Below are positions 11,300 to 22,215 of a stretch of 64,000 bases of DNA, piece after piece; the stretch's first letter is position 1; each line of letters opens with the position of its first letter. Origin of the DNA: Chrysaora quinquecirrha (Eukaryota > Cnidaria > Scyphozoa > Semaeostomeae > Pelagiidae); NCBI GenBank assembly GCA_014526335.1, contig JACTAT010000341.1, forward strand, positions 124,001-188,000. The letters run 5' to 3'. Below the pieces are notes generated by a model. That model had not been told where the DNA came from and did no database searches. It saw only the letters and a list, made by a program, of their open reading frames with translations. The position numbers were made by a program, and so were the translations under genes.

Positions 11300-12113
11300 A
11301 TATTTGTTTCTCATTCGTCAAACAACATTCTGAGGCCCCTAACATCTTTTTCCAAATTGTGGTGCTTCAAACTCAATAGGGCATCCTAGAGGCAAAGACA
11401 ATAACTTGTTTTTGCGCAAAACGACTTTGAAGGATTTCAATTGCTTCTGCATAATTTGCCCCCATTTGTTTGCATGCCTGAAATGCTTGTAGCTGCACGG
11501 CTTTCGAGCAAAAAGTTCAAATGCCTAAACCTATCGACATCTTAGAGATTCTTATTTATGTTCAACACCTCATAAGAGTCCCACCATTTTTGTCATTTCC
11601 TAGGGTCCCCATGATATTATGGCAAGCTGAGTTTGGGCAGTTTTGTGATACTTTCGATTTTGTTAGGTTTTTCTCAAGCAGATTGAGAATTTTTCTTTGC
11701 ACCGAATTCTGCTGTTGCGCTATTTCCTGATGCATTTTTAGATTTAATCCAGTCTCTTTTGGAATCCAATTCAACTAGAAATGCAAACATTCACACTCTA
11801 CTACTTTAGCTTCAATTTCATTTTGATTGATTGAAGGAAATATTTCTTCGTCTATTCTACACAAAGAGTTCAACTTGTCTTTCACAGATAATATTAAGAG
11901 TTCAGTCTTAGATAGAGAAATCACTGCATTTTGTAAATCAGATTGTGCTTCATTGCAAAGTTGTGTTGCATAAATGTGATACCCTTCTTTCACTCTCTTC
12001 TTTGCTGTAACATATGTAGCTGTGGCATTAACCGGGAACACAGTCCCAGGTTCCCCTTCGTGTTCATTCGTGATAAAAATTCCAAGATTACAAAGGATAT
12101 AAAGATATAGCAC
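11300..12113 (-). pseudogene. Bel/Pao-type gag remnant (DUF1759-like), minus strand
   Basis: Reading leftward from about 12080, a helical region (Y-A-T-Q-L-C-N-E-A-Q-S-D-L, then L-C-R-I-D-E-E-I) is followed in frame by a TAG at 11775-11777. The same frame then continues with L-N-W-I-P-K-E-T-G-L-N-L-K. A frame change leads into K-L-P-K-L-S-L-P, Y-H-G-D-P-R-K and W-W-D-S-Y near 11580-11650. Further on, near 11440-11480, is N-Y-A-E-A-I-E-I-L-Q-S-R-F-A-Q-K-Q-V-I. The P-K-L-x-L-P, Y-x-G-D-P and N-Y-x-E-A-I-x-I-L-Q blocks are the signature of Bel/Pao gag (DUF1759). No LTR or pol follows here. Confidence 0.75.
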
Positions 12114-13190
12114 AAGTAAGTAACTTTACTTCAATAATGAAAACTCTAAAATGATTGCCATTTGGTTGGGTGCAAGACCATTTAGGATTTTTCTATCTTG
12201 TTTCTCCTTCTATGTCCCAGATTTAGGGCGACAAGCAAGATTAATTCAAAATATTCAATAAGTTAAGAATTAAGACTGAAAAACATCGTCTGGGGATTGT
12301 ATTAAGAAAACATACATAAAATAAAGAAATTTGTCACCTTGATACAAATGACACACTTACCAGCAATTTCAGAGGACTTCATACAACATGTCTGACTTGA
12401 AAGGTGACAACCAAAAAAACTCAATTCTTTAACTAAACAACTACGAATATAGAAGAAATTTGGGCAGAGAGACCCAAGGCTGCCAAAGTTTATAAAAGGT
12501 AAATTTGATTCAACTCAAGAATTCTAAGAAATCCTGCAGAGTGTCAAAAATTGAATTGCAGCTTCTCTATACCCTCTCAGAAGTGATGTCATGATTAAAA
12601 TCAATGAAATTTTGCAAGGAATTAACGTGGAGGAATATTGTATTAGACATGATAGTCACCACTTATCATGACAAGCCTTTGATATTTAGTTGGGCAAAGA
12701 TTCGGGAGAGATCCTTCTCCTATCCTGGGGCAACAAGAAATGTGGTTTATTTTTTATTTATTGCAAAGGACAGGTCAAAAGGTGTGAAAATAACTGGACC
12801 TGCAAGGAAGCTCCAAATTTTTGCCGCTCAATTTCTTAAAATTTGTGGTCCTAAAATTGCGTTCAGTGCAACTTTTGATATTATTCAACCAGATTTCCAG
12901 GATTGAGTAAGATACTTGATTGATACAAGGAGGATAATATCTTAAATGTAAACAGATGGAGACAGAAGCTTGAAAAATAATTTGGCTGTACTGACTTCAA
13001 AGCTGACATTGATAATAAATACATAATGTTCTTGCTGAACTTTTTCAGTACATATATAATAACCTTAACGATGCCAATCAGCAAAAAGGACACTGTCTAT
13101 TCTTAATAAAAGAGTCCGGATCCCCATGGCTGCTCCTTGTGTTCGCTTAAGATTCACCAAGTAAGAATTCAATGTCATTGTCCATAAGCA
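12114..13190. other. Non-coding stretch with one weak open frame
   Basis: A 100-codon plus-strand frame at 12604-12906 has mixed composition (W-R-N-I-V-L-D-M-I-V, then G-P-A-R-K-L-Q-I-F) but no motif I recognise. Everything else is AT-rich and stop-filled. I leave it as unassigned sequence. Confidence 0.3.
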
Positions 13191-13196
13191 ACGCAC

Positions 13197-13366
13197 AGGT
13201 AACCAACAGGTATTCAACGAGAAGTAACATTTTTAAAAAAGAAAATTTATTATTTCTTTTTGTAAAAAGTGGTGATTACCTGTGTTTACCTGTCACAAAT
13301 GGCAATATTTTGATAGTGCCAATGGTACTTTTTATTGGTTACCTTTTGGTTACCTGTTGGTTACCT
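13197..13366. repeat. Small foldback repeat with GGTTACCTGT units
   Basis: A 16-base segment at 13197-13212 (AGGTAACCAACAGGTA) is exactly reverse-complemented at 13351-13366. The right side contains several GGTTACCTGT-like units (13336-13374) and the left side one inverted unit. The 170-bp structure may be a MITE or one end of a foldback element. Confidence 0.5.
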
Positions 13367-13503
13367 GTCGGTTAAAACATGCTCAGTTGGATTTCTTTGC
13401 ATTAAATTGAATATGTGGAGTACAGCCTAGAGTCAAACAAAACACTGAATATACAGTTCAAAGTCAACAAAACATTTGCTGTTTCAAAATGAAAGCTAAG
13501 CAT

Positions 13504-14034
13504 TTAGAGGTTCATCAAATGGATCCACCCCAAGAAGAACAAGCTCTTAAAAGCATCGGCCACAGGAAGGAATTTCTTTCTGTCCCTCTTTTGATGGCTT
13601 AAAGAAAACACGTTCCACCTTACGTTCATCATTTCTGTTTCCCTCTCGTCAACACGACCATTTTTGCCAGTAAAAACAATCGGCCCTTTGCTTGTAGCAA
13701 ATATCGGTGTATCCCTGTGAAACAGAATGTCCTTTGAGTAATGCGTCTTAGGGGCAGGTAGATGCAGAGTCTGGCCTTCCAGCAACAGAAGCATATCATT
13801 CCAACCCAAAATCTCTGGGGTCCACCGAAAATCATTCAGGAATATGATCTCTGATTTTTCAGCTCCGCCCCATGTATAACTGGTGGTAGCAGGATTTGTG
13901 AATGTTGAAAATACATTATTCAAGGAAGAGGATGGGTCATAATCAAGATAGGTCACGTTTTTAGCACCCTGAAGATATGCTGAAAAACTAAACATACGAG
14001 GTGGCAAATGGAGAATACAGTCCAAGTCCTTCAA
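13504..14034 (-). CDS. Superfamily 3 helicase-like fragment (viral or mobile-element replication protein type)
   Basis: This 176-codon open frame carries E-I-I-F-L-N-D-F-R-W (near residue 61), a Walker-B-like hydrophobic strand ending in N-D. Then come W-N-D-M-L-L-L-L-E-G and H-L-P-A-P-K. Motif C follows as P-I-F-A-T-S-K (near residue 110), where SF3 proteins have I-x-T-S-N. The order B, then C, about 45-50 residues apart fits the C-terminal half of an SF3 ATPase of CRESS-DNA or parvovirus-like type. Similar sequences recur in cnidarian and sponge genomes. The Walker A half is absent: the frame begins after it and I see no upstream exon. I infer an endogenised or transposon-borne fragment. 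Its exact source is unresolved. Confidence 0.6.
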   Translation of the reverse strand: MKDLDCILHLPPRMFSFSAYLQGAKNVTYLDYDPSSSLNNVFSTFTNPATTSYTWGGAEKSEIIFLNDFRWTPEILGWNDMLLLLEGQTLHLPAPKTHYSKDILFHRDTPIFATSKGPIVFTGKNGRVDERETEMMNVRWNVFSLSHQKRDRKKFLPVADAFKSLFFLGWIHLMNL

Positions 14035-14343
14035 GTTGGAATACTTATTAAATTATTATGAAAGAATGGTTTAGATAAAAATGAAAAACGAATAGCCAAA
14101 GAACAGATACTGAAGAAAACCATTGGGAAATTATGCATCGAATACCACTGGCCAAATGTAAGTTTTCTTCCTCAAACTTAGCATATTTTTTACCTGAATT
14201 TTTTAGACTATGAACAAATAAAAGGCAGTTTCAAATCTTTTTTCTCAAGAAAGAAATATTAATTAGAAGTTTTTATAAGGAAACCTCTACAGATATTAAC
14301 CTAGATTTAAATACGGAACAACCTATCAACAACATGCCAATTC
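14035..14343. other. AT-rich spacer, possible LINE 5' region
   Basis: No coding signal. It lies directly upstream of a LINE ORF1 on the plus strand and may include its 5' UTR, but the element boundary cannot be placed. Confidence 0.3.
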
Positions 14344-15212
14344 TTGCAGAGATTGAACTTCCCATCAATATCGAAACCAATGATGACACATATACCAGAC
14401 ATGAAATCAAATACTGATGACGTCAATTGGCAACAAAAAATATCAACGGTAGACACAATAATGCCGTGGATTCAAAAAATAGATGTAATCGATTCTGAAG
14501 TCAAAGAATGTCAGACTCGTTGCTTCATAATCGAAGAAAATAAAAAAGAATTAAAATCTCAAATAGACGAAATATCTAGAAGACAAAAAAAAAATTAGAA
14601 CATTCAATCTCTTTTATACAATCCAAATCCAGTGAAATCGAATTTAATTACGACATTCATAAAAAAGAAAATGAAAATTCTATGGAGAAACTAAAAACTG
14701 AACTTAGCAGAAACGCATTGAATCTAGAAGAAAAAATAACAAGAAATTTATCAAGTGGAATAGAACACGCGATTTCTAACTCATTGGCGTCAAAAAATCT
14801 GCCTGAAATATATAAATCTTATAAAAGCCCAAACCCCCAACCATTTGTCTATCAATCATGCCCACCACAACCACCGAAATACACTATGGGAACCAAACCA
14901 AGAAACACAACAACGTACGCAACAATGGCTAACCAATGTCAGTCCAACAAACAAATGGCGACAAATACAACTACACCACAGCAAATGCAAGTTACCAACC
15001 GGGATATCCCAAACCTCCCAACACATCCCCAAATATCACCAAACCAAGTCGCCACACCTGAAAAAAATTATTCGAACAAGAACAAACATACCTCACATTT
15101 GCCCTTAAAACAGTTGCTGAAAATTTCTCTAATGCCAATATTCACATTTCTAGCATTCTACAACGCTCAGACTTCCAACATCTCAAAGTCCAGACAGCCA
15201 ATAATATCTTAA
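14344..15212 (+). pseudogene. ORF1 of second LINE: coiled coil with proline/glutamine-rich tail
   Basis: The first 84 codons (to a TAG at 14596) and the continuation from 14682 are rich in E, K, I and S with heptad spacing (I-E-E-N-K-K-E-L-K-S-Q-I-D-E-I). They are followed by a P/Q/N/T-rich tail, roughly 14825-15060. Position and composition suit an ORF1 upstream of the endonuclease start at 15506. The two parts are separated by an in-frame stop and probable frameshift in an A-run at 14585-14595. There is no zinc knuckle. RNA binding is assumed from the element type. Confidence 0.55.
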
Positions 15213-15505
15213 AAAATCATGCACCATCAATCAATAACACCACATATGCTGAATAATGCTAAGCATCTTGATTGTGTTGATCTCAAAATATTTATCAATG
15301 AAACAAAATACTTGTTTTTTGGCAGTCCCCAACATATAAACTACTTAATCTGGGAATTAAATTACCTTTTATGTACTCTGCTTAACTTTCAATACATTAT
15401 TGTTAATTTAGCTTTATTTTAAGATCTTTAAGTCAGCCTTCCCTCTGATTGATAAAGTATTCTCCATTTGCCAACCCTCTTTCTTAACCCGTAATTAACA
15501 ACAAA
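15213..15505. other. Spacer between LINE ORF1 and ORF2
   Basis: AT-rich sequence with no domain. It probably belongs to the LINE because ORF1-like and ORF2-like sequence flank it on the same strand. Confidence 0.35.
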
Positions 15506-15615
15506 TTGAAATCCGGTTTTGATTTCACAATAAGTCACCTCAACATCCATGGTCTGCATGACAACTTAGGATGCAAAATACCTGAACTAAATTCCATGTT
15601 GATTAGTGATATCAC
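15506..15615 (+). pseudogene. LINE endonuclease N-terminal piece
   Basis: The frame reads F-T-I-S-H-L-N-I-H-G-L-H-D-N-L-G and then P-E-L-N-S-M-L-I-S-D-I, the first strand (including the conserved N) and first helix of an APE-type endonuclease in non-LTR retrotransposons. The signal stops at 15613-15616, where unrelated sequence begins. The C-terminal part resumes at 16501. Confidence 0.75.
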
Positions 15616-16500
15616 AGGTGGTGGGGAAAAAGACAGAAAACAGGATGAATTTTCATACGCCCTGTGTATTTATAATTCCAATGAAATTTAAGTAACTAAA
15701 AAGTTTAAATAAATACAAATTGACTATCTACTTATACAATCTGTTCCTTCTTTTTTTGCCTTGCGAGTTAGTCAAGCCAGCGCTGTTTTTGTTTTTATTT
15801 GCTTCCATCTGCTGTTTGTTACAACTAGGCCGGCCCGCCATTTCAATAACTAGTACCAGGCTACTACTCTGCGACGCAACGCAAGCACATGGAGCACGGT
15901 ATAAGAATAAGATAAAGGTCTGCAGGTTGCCGTAGGCCAAATCACACTTTGTGTTTTCTTTTTCGCCCTTGCTTTGCTCGTCAGCCAGTAACCACCAAGC
16001 TTTTGCCAGGAAAATGTTCACACAACTTTCCTCTATGTAACCATGGCTTCAAAATAAATAAACCTTCTGTCTTTTCCAGACAAGAGGCTGAAATGGGAAC
16101 ACCGATCGGAGTCTCCGGATGATCAAGGAAAACCACCGGTCCATTCCTGCGCAGTTGCATTCAAAAAATGGGCAGCGTCAAGGGTTTTTATTTCTATTTA
16201 CTTCATTATATTTGAAGGAAAAACGAATAAATAAATAAAAAATATTTAAATTATCAATTTTCAAACATGATTCAAAGGTAGAGGTAGCTTTTCGACCAGC
16301 AGGCTGATTCCTATAGGGCTCTCTTGACTAAAAATTGCTGTTATCTTACGATAAAACTTAAGATTTGGAAAAAATTCCAACGCAAATAGATAAACATTGA
16401 TCTTAGGTTGCAATTATAATCAATTAGTTCCATATTTGCAGGATTTCTTAAGTTTTATATCGCAATTTTTATAGGGCATTTCAGTTTTATAGGGCATTTC
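15616..16500. mobile_element. About 0.9-kb sequence interrupting the LINE endonuclease
   Basis: The block separates the two halves of the endonuclease reading and is more GC-rich in its middle (15770-16150) than its neighbours. It holds a T-rich tract and, near the right edge, a direct repeat of 'ttttatagggcatttca' (about 16468-16500). No open frame with a known domain is present; the 15720-15935 frame is hydrophobic low complexity. I infer an unidentified non-autonomous insertion. Ends and target duplication are not resolved. Confidence 0.45.
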
Positions 16501-18590
16501 ATGCAGAGACTTAATTGTGACATGGCTTACCCAAATAACCATGGACGAAATATTATCATCTTATGTAGGTCAACAAATCTAAGACTACTTAATGGTAGGA
16601 AATGTGGGAACACTCATGGAAACCTAACTTGCTTCTCACATAACGGCACTATCTGTGTCGACTATGCCATAGCATCTCAGTCTTATATGATATAGTCTCT
16701 TTTTTCTATATCAGTGAGCAATCCTGCCTGTCAGACCATTGCAAAATAACAGTTCATATTCCTAACAAAAAATCTTCATTGAAAGTGAATCCGAACTACA
16801 AATGGGCCAACCTTAATAAATCTATCTAGGACAACGATTCATCTGATACCTTTCAGAAGCACTTCTTTCGGATGAAATCAAATGTAAAACCACTGTTTTA
16901 ATTAATAACAAACAGAATCATATTAATGTCGACCTCTTATCATCTGAATTAGATAACATTTTACATCATGCAGCAACAGAGTCATTAAAGTCCAAATCCC
17001 CTAAGAGGTGTGCAAAACCAAGCAAATCCCCAAATAAAAAGAAACGGTTTGACCCTGACTGCAAAATATTCAAACAAGAATTAAAATAAACATCTATCAA
17101 AAAATAAACATTCAGAGCCTTTAAATGAATCTCTAAGACTAAAACATAGAGGAAAACTAAAAGAAAATAAGGTCCTTCTGAAATTTAAACGGCAAAAGTT
17201 TTGGAACGATAAAATTTCCCAACTTCAAAAAAGCCCTAATGGAAATTTTTGGAACACATGGAAAGAATTTGATGAAATTATCTCCAAGCAGCCCATTGCA
17301 ATTCAGGATTGCACTGTATGGGAAAGCTACTATAAAAAACATAACTCTTCTAATCAAGATCCTAAGTGTCACCAGCATTATGTAACTAATAGCAACACTT
17401 CGATGAAATTGATATTAAGGAACTCTGTGAAACCAATGGACAATTAAAGAACAATAAAGCAGTAGGGTACGATGGTAAAATAATGAAATGATAAAATGTC
17501 GCACTCCCGAATTACTTGAATTAATAAAGCTAATGTTCAACACTATGCTCAAGTTTGGGAATATCCCTAAATCATGGTGCAGAGGTCTTATCACCGCAGC
17601 ATATAAGAAAGGCACTAAGCTAAATCCTTATAACTATTATGGCATTTGCATTGGCAACGCTTCATTAAAGCTACTTTTTCTGGTTCTTAATAACAGACTT
17701 AAATCATATGTAAATAGCAACAACTTAATCCAAAAAAACCAAATTGGACTTCAGAATATTTGTCATACATCAGACAATCTCCTTACTCTGAAAACTTTGA
17801 TAAATATTCATGTCGCATGTCCAAGACGACTCCAAGAAAAAAGTCCATGCTGCTTTTATAGACTTTTATAGCTTTTGTCAATGTTTGGCACAATGGCCTA
17901 TTTCAGAAATTAAGCCAAAAAGGAATTGACCAGAAGTTTTCAGAATTAGTTCAATGCATGTACCTTAAGACCGAATGCACAGTTAAACTAAACAACCGAT
18001 GTACAAACTTCTTCCAATGTTCAAAGGGAGTACACCAAGGATGCCCACTAAGCCCGAAACTCTTTGAACTTTTTATAAACAACCTTGTGGATGAACTTAA
18101 CGATTATCTCATTATTTTCTCTTCCTCAAGCAAGGACTACAGAAGTGCCTCAACAACTTGACTAATTATTGTAATAACTGGAAACTTGAAGTGAATATAG
18201 ATAAATCAAAATATATGACCTTTTATAAAAAAGCAGAAAATATAAACGCAGTTTTAATATCAATATTACCCTCCTTCACAATGTAACAGAATTTGCATGC
18301 CTTCGTATAACCTTAAACACTGCCTGTAACTTTAAAGAAAGGCTGAATATTCTAAGCTCCAAAGCAAACCATGCTCTATTAGCCTTTCTTTAGAGCTCCC
18401 ATTGGTATATGAACTTACTATGGCTTTCCAGAATGACTCCCGTATCAGAAACATCTGCAAATTTGCTTGGCTATATGTGATAAGATAGATTTTCCGAAGG
18501 GTACACAACGATAGTTCTTGTTGGAATTCAGAGTTACAAGAAGCCATTGGAATTAACAGTTATGTGAACGTGAAACTACGAACATGAATA
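16501..18590 (+). pseudogene. LINE endonuclease C-terminus and reverse transcriptase, decayed
   Basis: 16501-16695 reads R-L-N-C-D-M-A-Y-P-N-N-H-G-R-N, then G-N-L-T-C-F-S-H-N-G and V-D-Y-A-I-A, the C-terminal strand block of an APE endonuclease. S-D-H-C-K-I follows near 16735. RT follows from about 17440 (K-A-V-G-Y-D-G), then I-P-K-S-W-C, Y-K-K-G-T-K-L-N-P and N-Q-I-G-L-Q, with later pieces G-V-H-Q-G-C-P-L-S-P (near 18030) and W-K-L-E-V-N-I-D-K-S (18180). The Y-A-D-D box between these is deleted, and stops and frameshifts are frequent. The G-C-P-L-S-P form differs from the first LINE (G-S-V-L-G-P), so this is a different clade. Confidence 0.85.
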
Positions 18591-19834
18591 ACGAGCAGTT
18601 TATGACAACTAGAAAAATATTCCAACAGCAAGAAATTTAATACCTGAATGTCTGTAAAGGAAGTCTATCAGGCAATATGAAACTGACCTATGGTTCAGGA
18701 CGTTCACTTAATTTACCGCATGGTGTTGTATTTGTCCGGGTTACAATTTCATTGCATTATAAAAGAGCATACAACACCCATTACGCCCCATATGTAAGTA
18801 AAACATGACAGTAAAAACAAACATGTATGCAATTTTATTTCTAATGACTTGAATTGAAATCAATACATTTAAAATAAATAAATATGATAGTAGAAAGAGT
18901 CACTTCCATTACTCATGTTGAGAGACAATCTTAGACAAAACTGCTTAGATGATCTCAAACTTAGCTGTGTTGACCAACAAAAGCAACCCCCTTCCCCAAA
19001 ATCAGTGTTGATTTGGTAAAAAACTTTCCAGGATCGATAAACTGTATTTCTTTAACAATTTAAAACCAACATTGAGTAGGAGGGGAGGGGTTTGCCTGAA
19101 GTTTACTCGCTCAATTGCAATAATGTAGAACCAAATTTATCATCTGACAGATCTGAAAAAATGCTAGCGAATTTACTTGTTTTAGATATTGTTGTTTGGA
19201 GAACACTAAAACTTCTGCTTCTTTATCTTTACCTTGTTATTTTGATCATTGTTCCATGTTAATTTAGCACTTAAAGTCTTTATATTTTAATATTTTAATT
19301 AGTCTTTATATAATTTAGCACATTTAGAATTCTTAACGATAACTTGGGCAACTTTTGCAACAAGCAAACTATAGGTAGCCTCGTTACCATGCATTGACGT
19401 CAATATGATTAAGCAGAACATTCTACTTGCTGGAAACTGCTATATTTAGATAAATTACATAGCTGATGTAAGAATGATGTAGCATTTGAATAATCTTGAA
19501 ATTATCACAAAACAGTATAAATAATCGATCAGTAGCTAGTTAGAGTGTGTTTTTTTTATGAGTTGTAATCATCGTACAAGATTAGTAGTAATAAAGGATA
19601 ATATTCAATTCTGAGTTTTTATTCCTGGTTATCTATTTTACAACACATCGAGAGTATTGTTGTGGAAAAACTCATCTAAATTCCTGACATACTTTTACAA
19701 TTCAATATTAATGGTTATAAAAGAATTGCTTGGTCTCTTCAATTGACAGTATTCAAGAATTGACATTTTCTGCTCTTCAAGTCAATGTTTTTCAACAACT
19801 CTGGCTAAAAATCGTACCAAATCCACCAGATCTG
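18591..19834. other. Non-coding stretch with a short hairpin
   Basis: No coding signal. GGTGTTGTAT at 18722-18731 is inverted at 18769-18778, a short stem with a 37-base loop. G-rich and C-rich patches near 18985-19005 and 19075-19095 resemble the stems of the foldback element at 19835 and could be a decayed relative. Confidence 0.35.
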
Positions 19835-20066
19835 CAATCCTTCACAAAAATTATGAGACTTGTCATCAGAATATGAGAAAATGGCTCCCCTCCCCCCTAC
19901 AGAGCAATGTTGTTGGTAATCAAGTTGAAATTTTGCGGCACAATGCTTCTCCTAACAACAACATTGCTTGGAGGGGGGTGGGGAGACACAAAATTGGAAA
20001 AACGGCCAAAAAATTGTACATTTTGCAAAAATTGACCTGAGTCTCAGTATATTTTGTGAAGGATTG
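19835..20066. mobile_element. Foldback MITE, Tc1/mariner-like ends (copy 1)
   Basis: The ends CAATCCTTCACAAAA and TTTTGTGAAGGATTG are perfect inverted repeats. An inner stem pairs the C-rich block CTCCCCTCCCCCC followed by GCAATGTTGTT (near 19886-19915) with AACAACATTGCTTGGAGGGG (near 19957-19976). The 232-bp element has a relative at 58645-58877 with the same architecture. Ends of the form CAATCCTGGACAAAA resemble Tc1-type termini. Confidence 0.75.
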
Positions 20067-20390
20067 TGGATTATAGAGAGAAAATTATTCATTTTCATAC
20101 TCTTACAAAAATTGGAGGAGAAACAATAGTGGAGTTATATTTGACAGAGAAATGACGCAAATGATATTATTTCATGATATAAATAAAGAAAATGTTATGA
20201 TTAGTAAAGATGTTAAAATCAAACTGTATTATTTCCAAAAAACAATAACGATTTGTTGTTAGATTTATGCAGTGCTGAATTTGTTGTTAGCAACCCAATA
20301 CATTTTAATCCTTTTTTGATTATCTGCAAGTTTGCGAAAGAACAATAAAGGACATACCTACAGTGTTGGGAACATTTTCTTTTTAATAGA
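20067..20390. other. Non-coding spacer
   Basis: AT-rich sequence with no motif and no open frame of note, lying between the MITE and the coding-like remnants that begin at 20391. Confidence 0.35.
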
Positions 20391-22215
20391 TTGGATTATC
20401 AATCAAAATCAATTAATATGGAAGGAAATGTCAGTATGTACACTCCAAACCAAGTAACATTTAAAGATTGCACATTTATAAATAAATTAGAGTATAATCT
20501 ATTTTTACACAATATTTCAACCAACGAGTTATTTAATCCTTCATTCTTTGCTGTGAAGTCATTATTTACATCAGATTAAGCATCATATAGAGATAGAGAA
20601 ATATGAATTTGTTTAAGAACAATGCGGGATGACTTTTTACTACAAGGATATTATGACAGTGAGTCTTCAGAATTTTTTAAATTGAATGATGCATTGGTAA
20701 ATAATGATGAAATGAGTAATATACAAATTACAGAAGGTTGGCAAGTAGAATTAAGTAAAATAGTATTTAAACACTTTAATTATGATAAGGAACAAGGTTT
20801 TCTAATTATAAAGATTCAAGAACAATATATCTTGAATGATTAAGAACGATTAGGAACGCATAACGAAACAAGCTGTAAAGAAATCTATTATAATTGTGTG
20901 ACAAATATATCCAATAGTAATAAGTATTATATGGATTTTAAGCAACCAATGGCACTTATCATTCGAAGTGATGTGGCTACAATGTTGAATGAGGTGTCTG
21001 TGAAACAAATTTTAAATGTTATAACAGATTATAACGAGTTTCCTACAGATGTAGATATATATATATATATAATAACTCTATCACTATTAAAATTGCATGA
21101 GCACTGAGCTCACAACTTGTTTCCAGTCATTTCGGTCCTCTGTCAGCTTTTGCAACAAATCATATGTCCCTGGCTCTCTTATATCAATATTCACTTTTTG
21201 AAGATCATTTTTAACATTTTTTAGCCATGTATTACTGGGTCTTCCTCTTCTATTTTTACATTCTTTAAGTGTCTCTTTTAAGGCGATTTTTACTGTTGCT
21301 TCTTCTGGGAGTCGCATCATGTGACTGAGTAGGTTAAGTCTTCTTCTACGAATCGTTTTACTCCAGGGTTCACATTTGGTTCTGTCGTATAGATCTATAT
21401 TTTTAATCATTTTCGTCCAGTAGATTCCTATTGCATACCTCAGCATTCTCCGATGGAAACTATCAATTTGGCTTTCAAGTGTTTTATTCAGACTCCATGT
21501 TTCTGAGTTGTATAAGAAAATACATGACACGTATGTGTTGAAGGTTCTCACCTTCAGCTCTTCACTGATGATTTTAGAGTTAAAAATGTTTTTAAATATT
21601 TTGTATCCATTTATTGTTTGACCCTTTCTTGAACAGATGTCCTTTGTGGTGTTGAGAAAGCTGCCAAGCAGCTTTCAATTTTTCCAGTCAGGTGAGTTAT
21701 TTACTGGTGTAGGTGGAGTGTAGTTCTGGCCAGCAGACTCAAGCTCTGACCAGCAGACTCTGTCATTCTTGGGCAAGATTAGTTCTTTCCATGTTGGTTT
21801 TGGAGGGGGAGGCAGCGGAGGCCTTTTTTATTTCATAGAGTTCGGTTTAGTGTTGTTGACATCGAGATCATTTTGCTTGAGTAGTGGTGGAACATTTTCC
21901 TGTATTTCCTGTACTAGCTAGTGTGTATCTAAACTTGTTGTCAAGTATGTCATGCCATCTGCGTACTTAGGCTTCAGCAGGAATTCTTGTCCAGGATTTA
22001 TTAGAATGTGTTCATTAGTTGGAGACGGATGTAGATGGAGCTGATTATACATTCAACAGGGCATTAAAAAAAATGGTTTTTGAAAAACTATCCTAAAATT
22101 GCTGATAAACAACTGTTTACATATATTCTTTATGATAATGATGAACAATGGAATTTAGATGGAAGTTGGTTGAAATGAGATCAAAACAGTATTTTGTATT
22201 TAGCACTTGGCATCT
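20391..22215 (+). pseudogene. Unrecognised coding remnants, split by a LINE insertion
   Basis: Three plus-strand frames (20391-20579, 20622-20843, 20898-21056) have protein-like composition rich in N, D, I, Y and F, for example W-Q-V-E-L-S-K-I-V-F-K-H-F and Q-P-M-A-L-I-I-R-S-D-V-A-T-M-L. After the LINE at 21057-22027 the same kind of reading resumes (Y-T-F-N-R-A-L-K-K-M-V-F-E-K-L near 22045; L-F-T-Y-I-L-Y-D-N-D-E-Q-W-N near 22115). The 9-bp duplication flanking the LINE lies inside this reading, so one former gene was interrupted. I do not recognise the protein; a large DNA transposon or viral structural gene is possible. Confidence 0.4.
21057..22027 (-). mobile_element. 5'-truncated RTE-like LINE insertion with 9-bp target duplication
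   Basis: The minus strand encodes the palm-to-thumb end of a reverse transcriptase: K-P-K-Y-A-D-G-M-T-Y-L (catalytic Y-A-D-D changed to Y-A-D-G) near 21965. This leads into L-G-S-F-L-N-T-T-K-D-I near 21660 and a 154-codon open end (21087-21551) with S-E-T-W-S-L-N-K, F-H-R-R-M-L-R, G-H/S-H-M-M-R-L-P and R-G-R-P-S-N-T-W-L. The 3' tail is an (AT)n run at 21057-21072. GATGTAGAT occurs at both 21048-21056 and 22028-22036, the target-site duplication. The S-E-T-W and R-G-R-P-x-x-T-W blocks are typical of RTE-like and related LINE C-termini. Confidence 0.8.
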
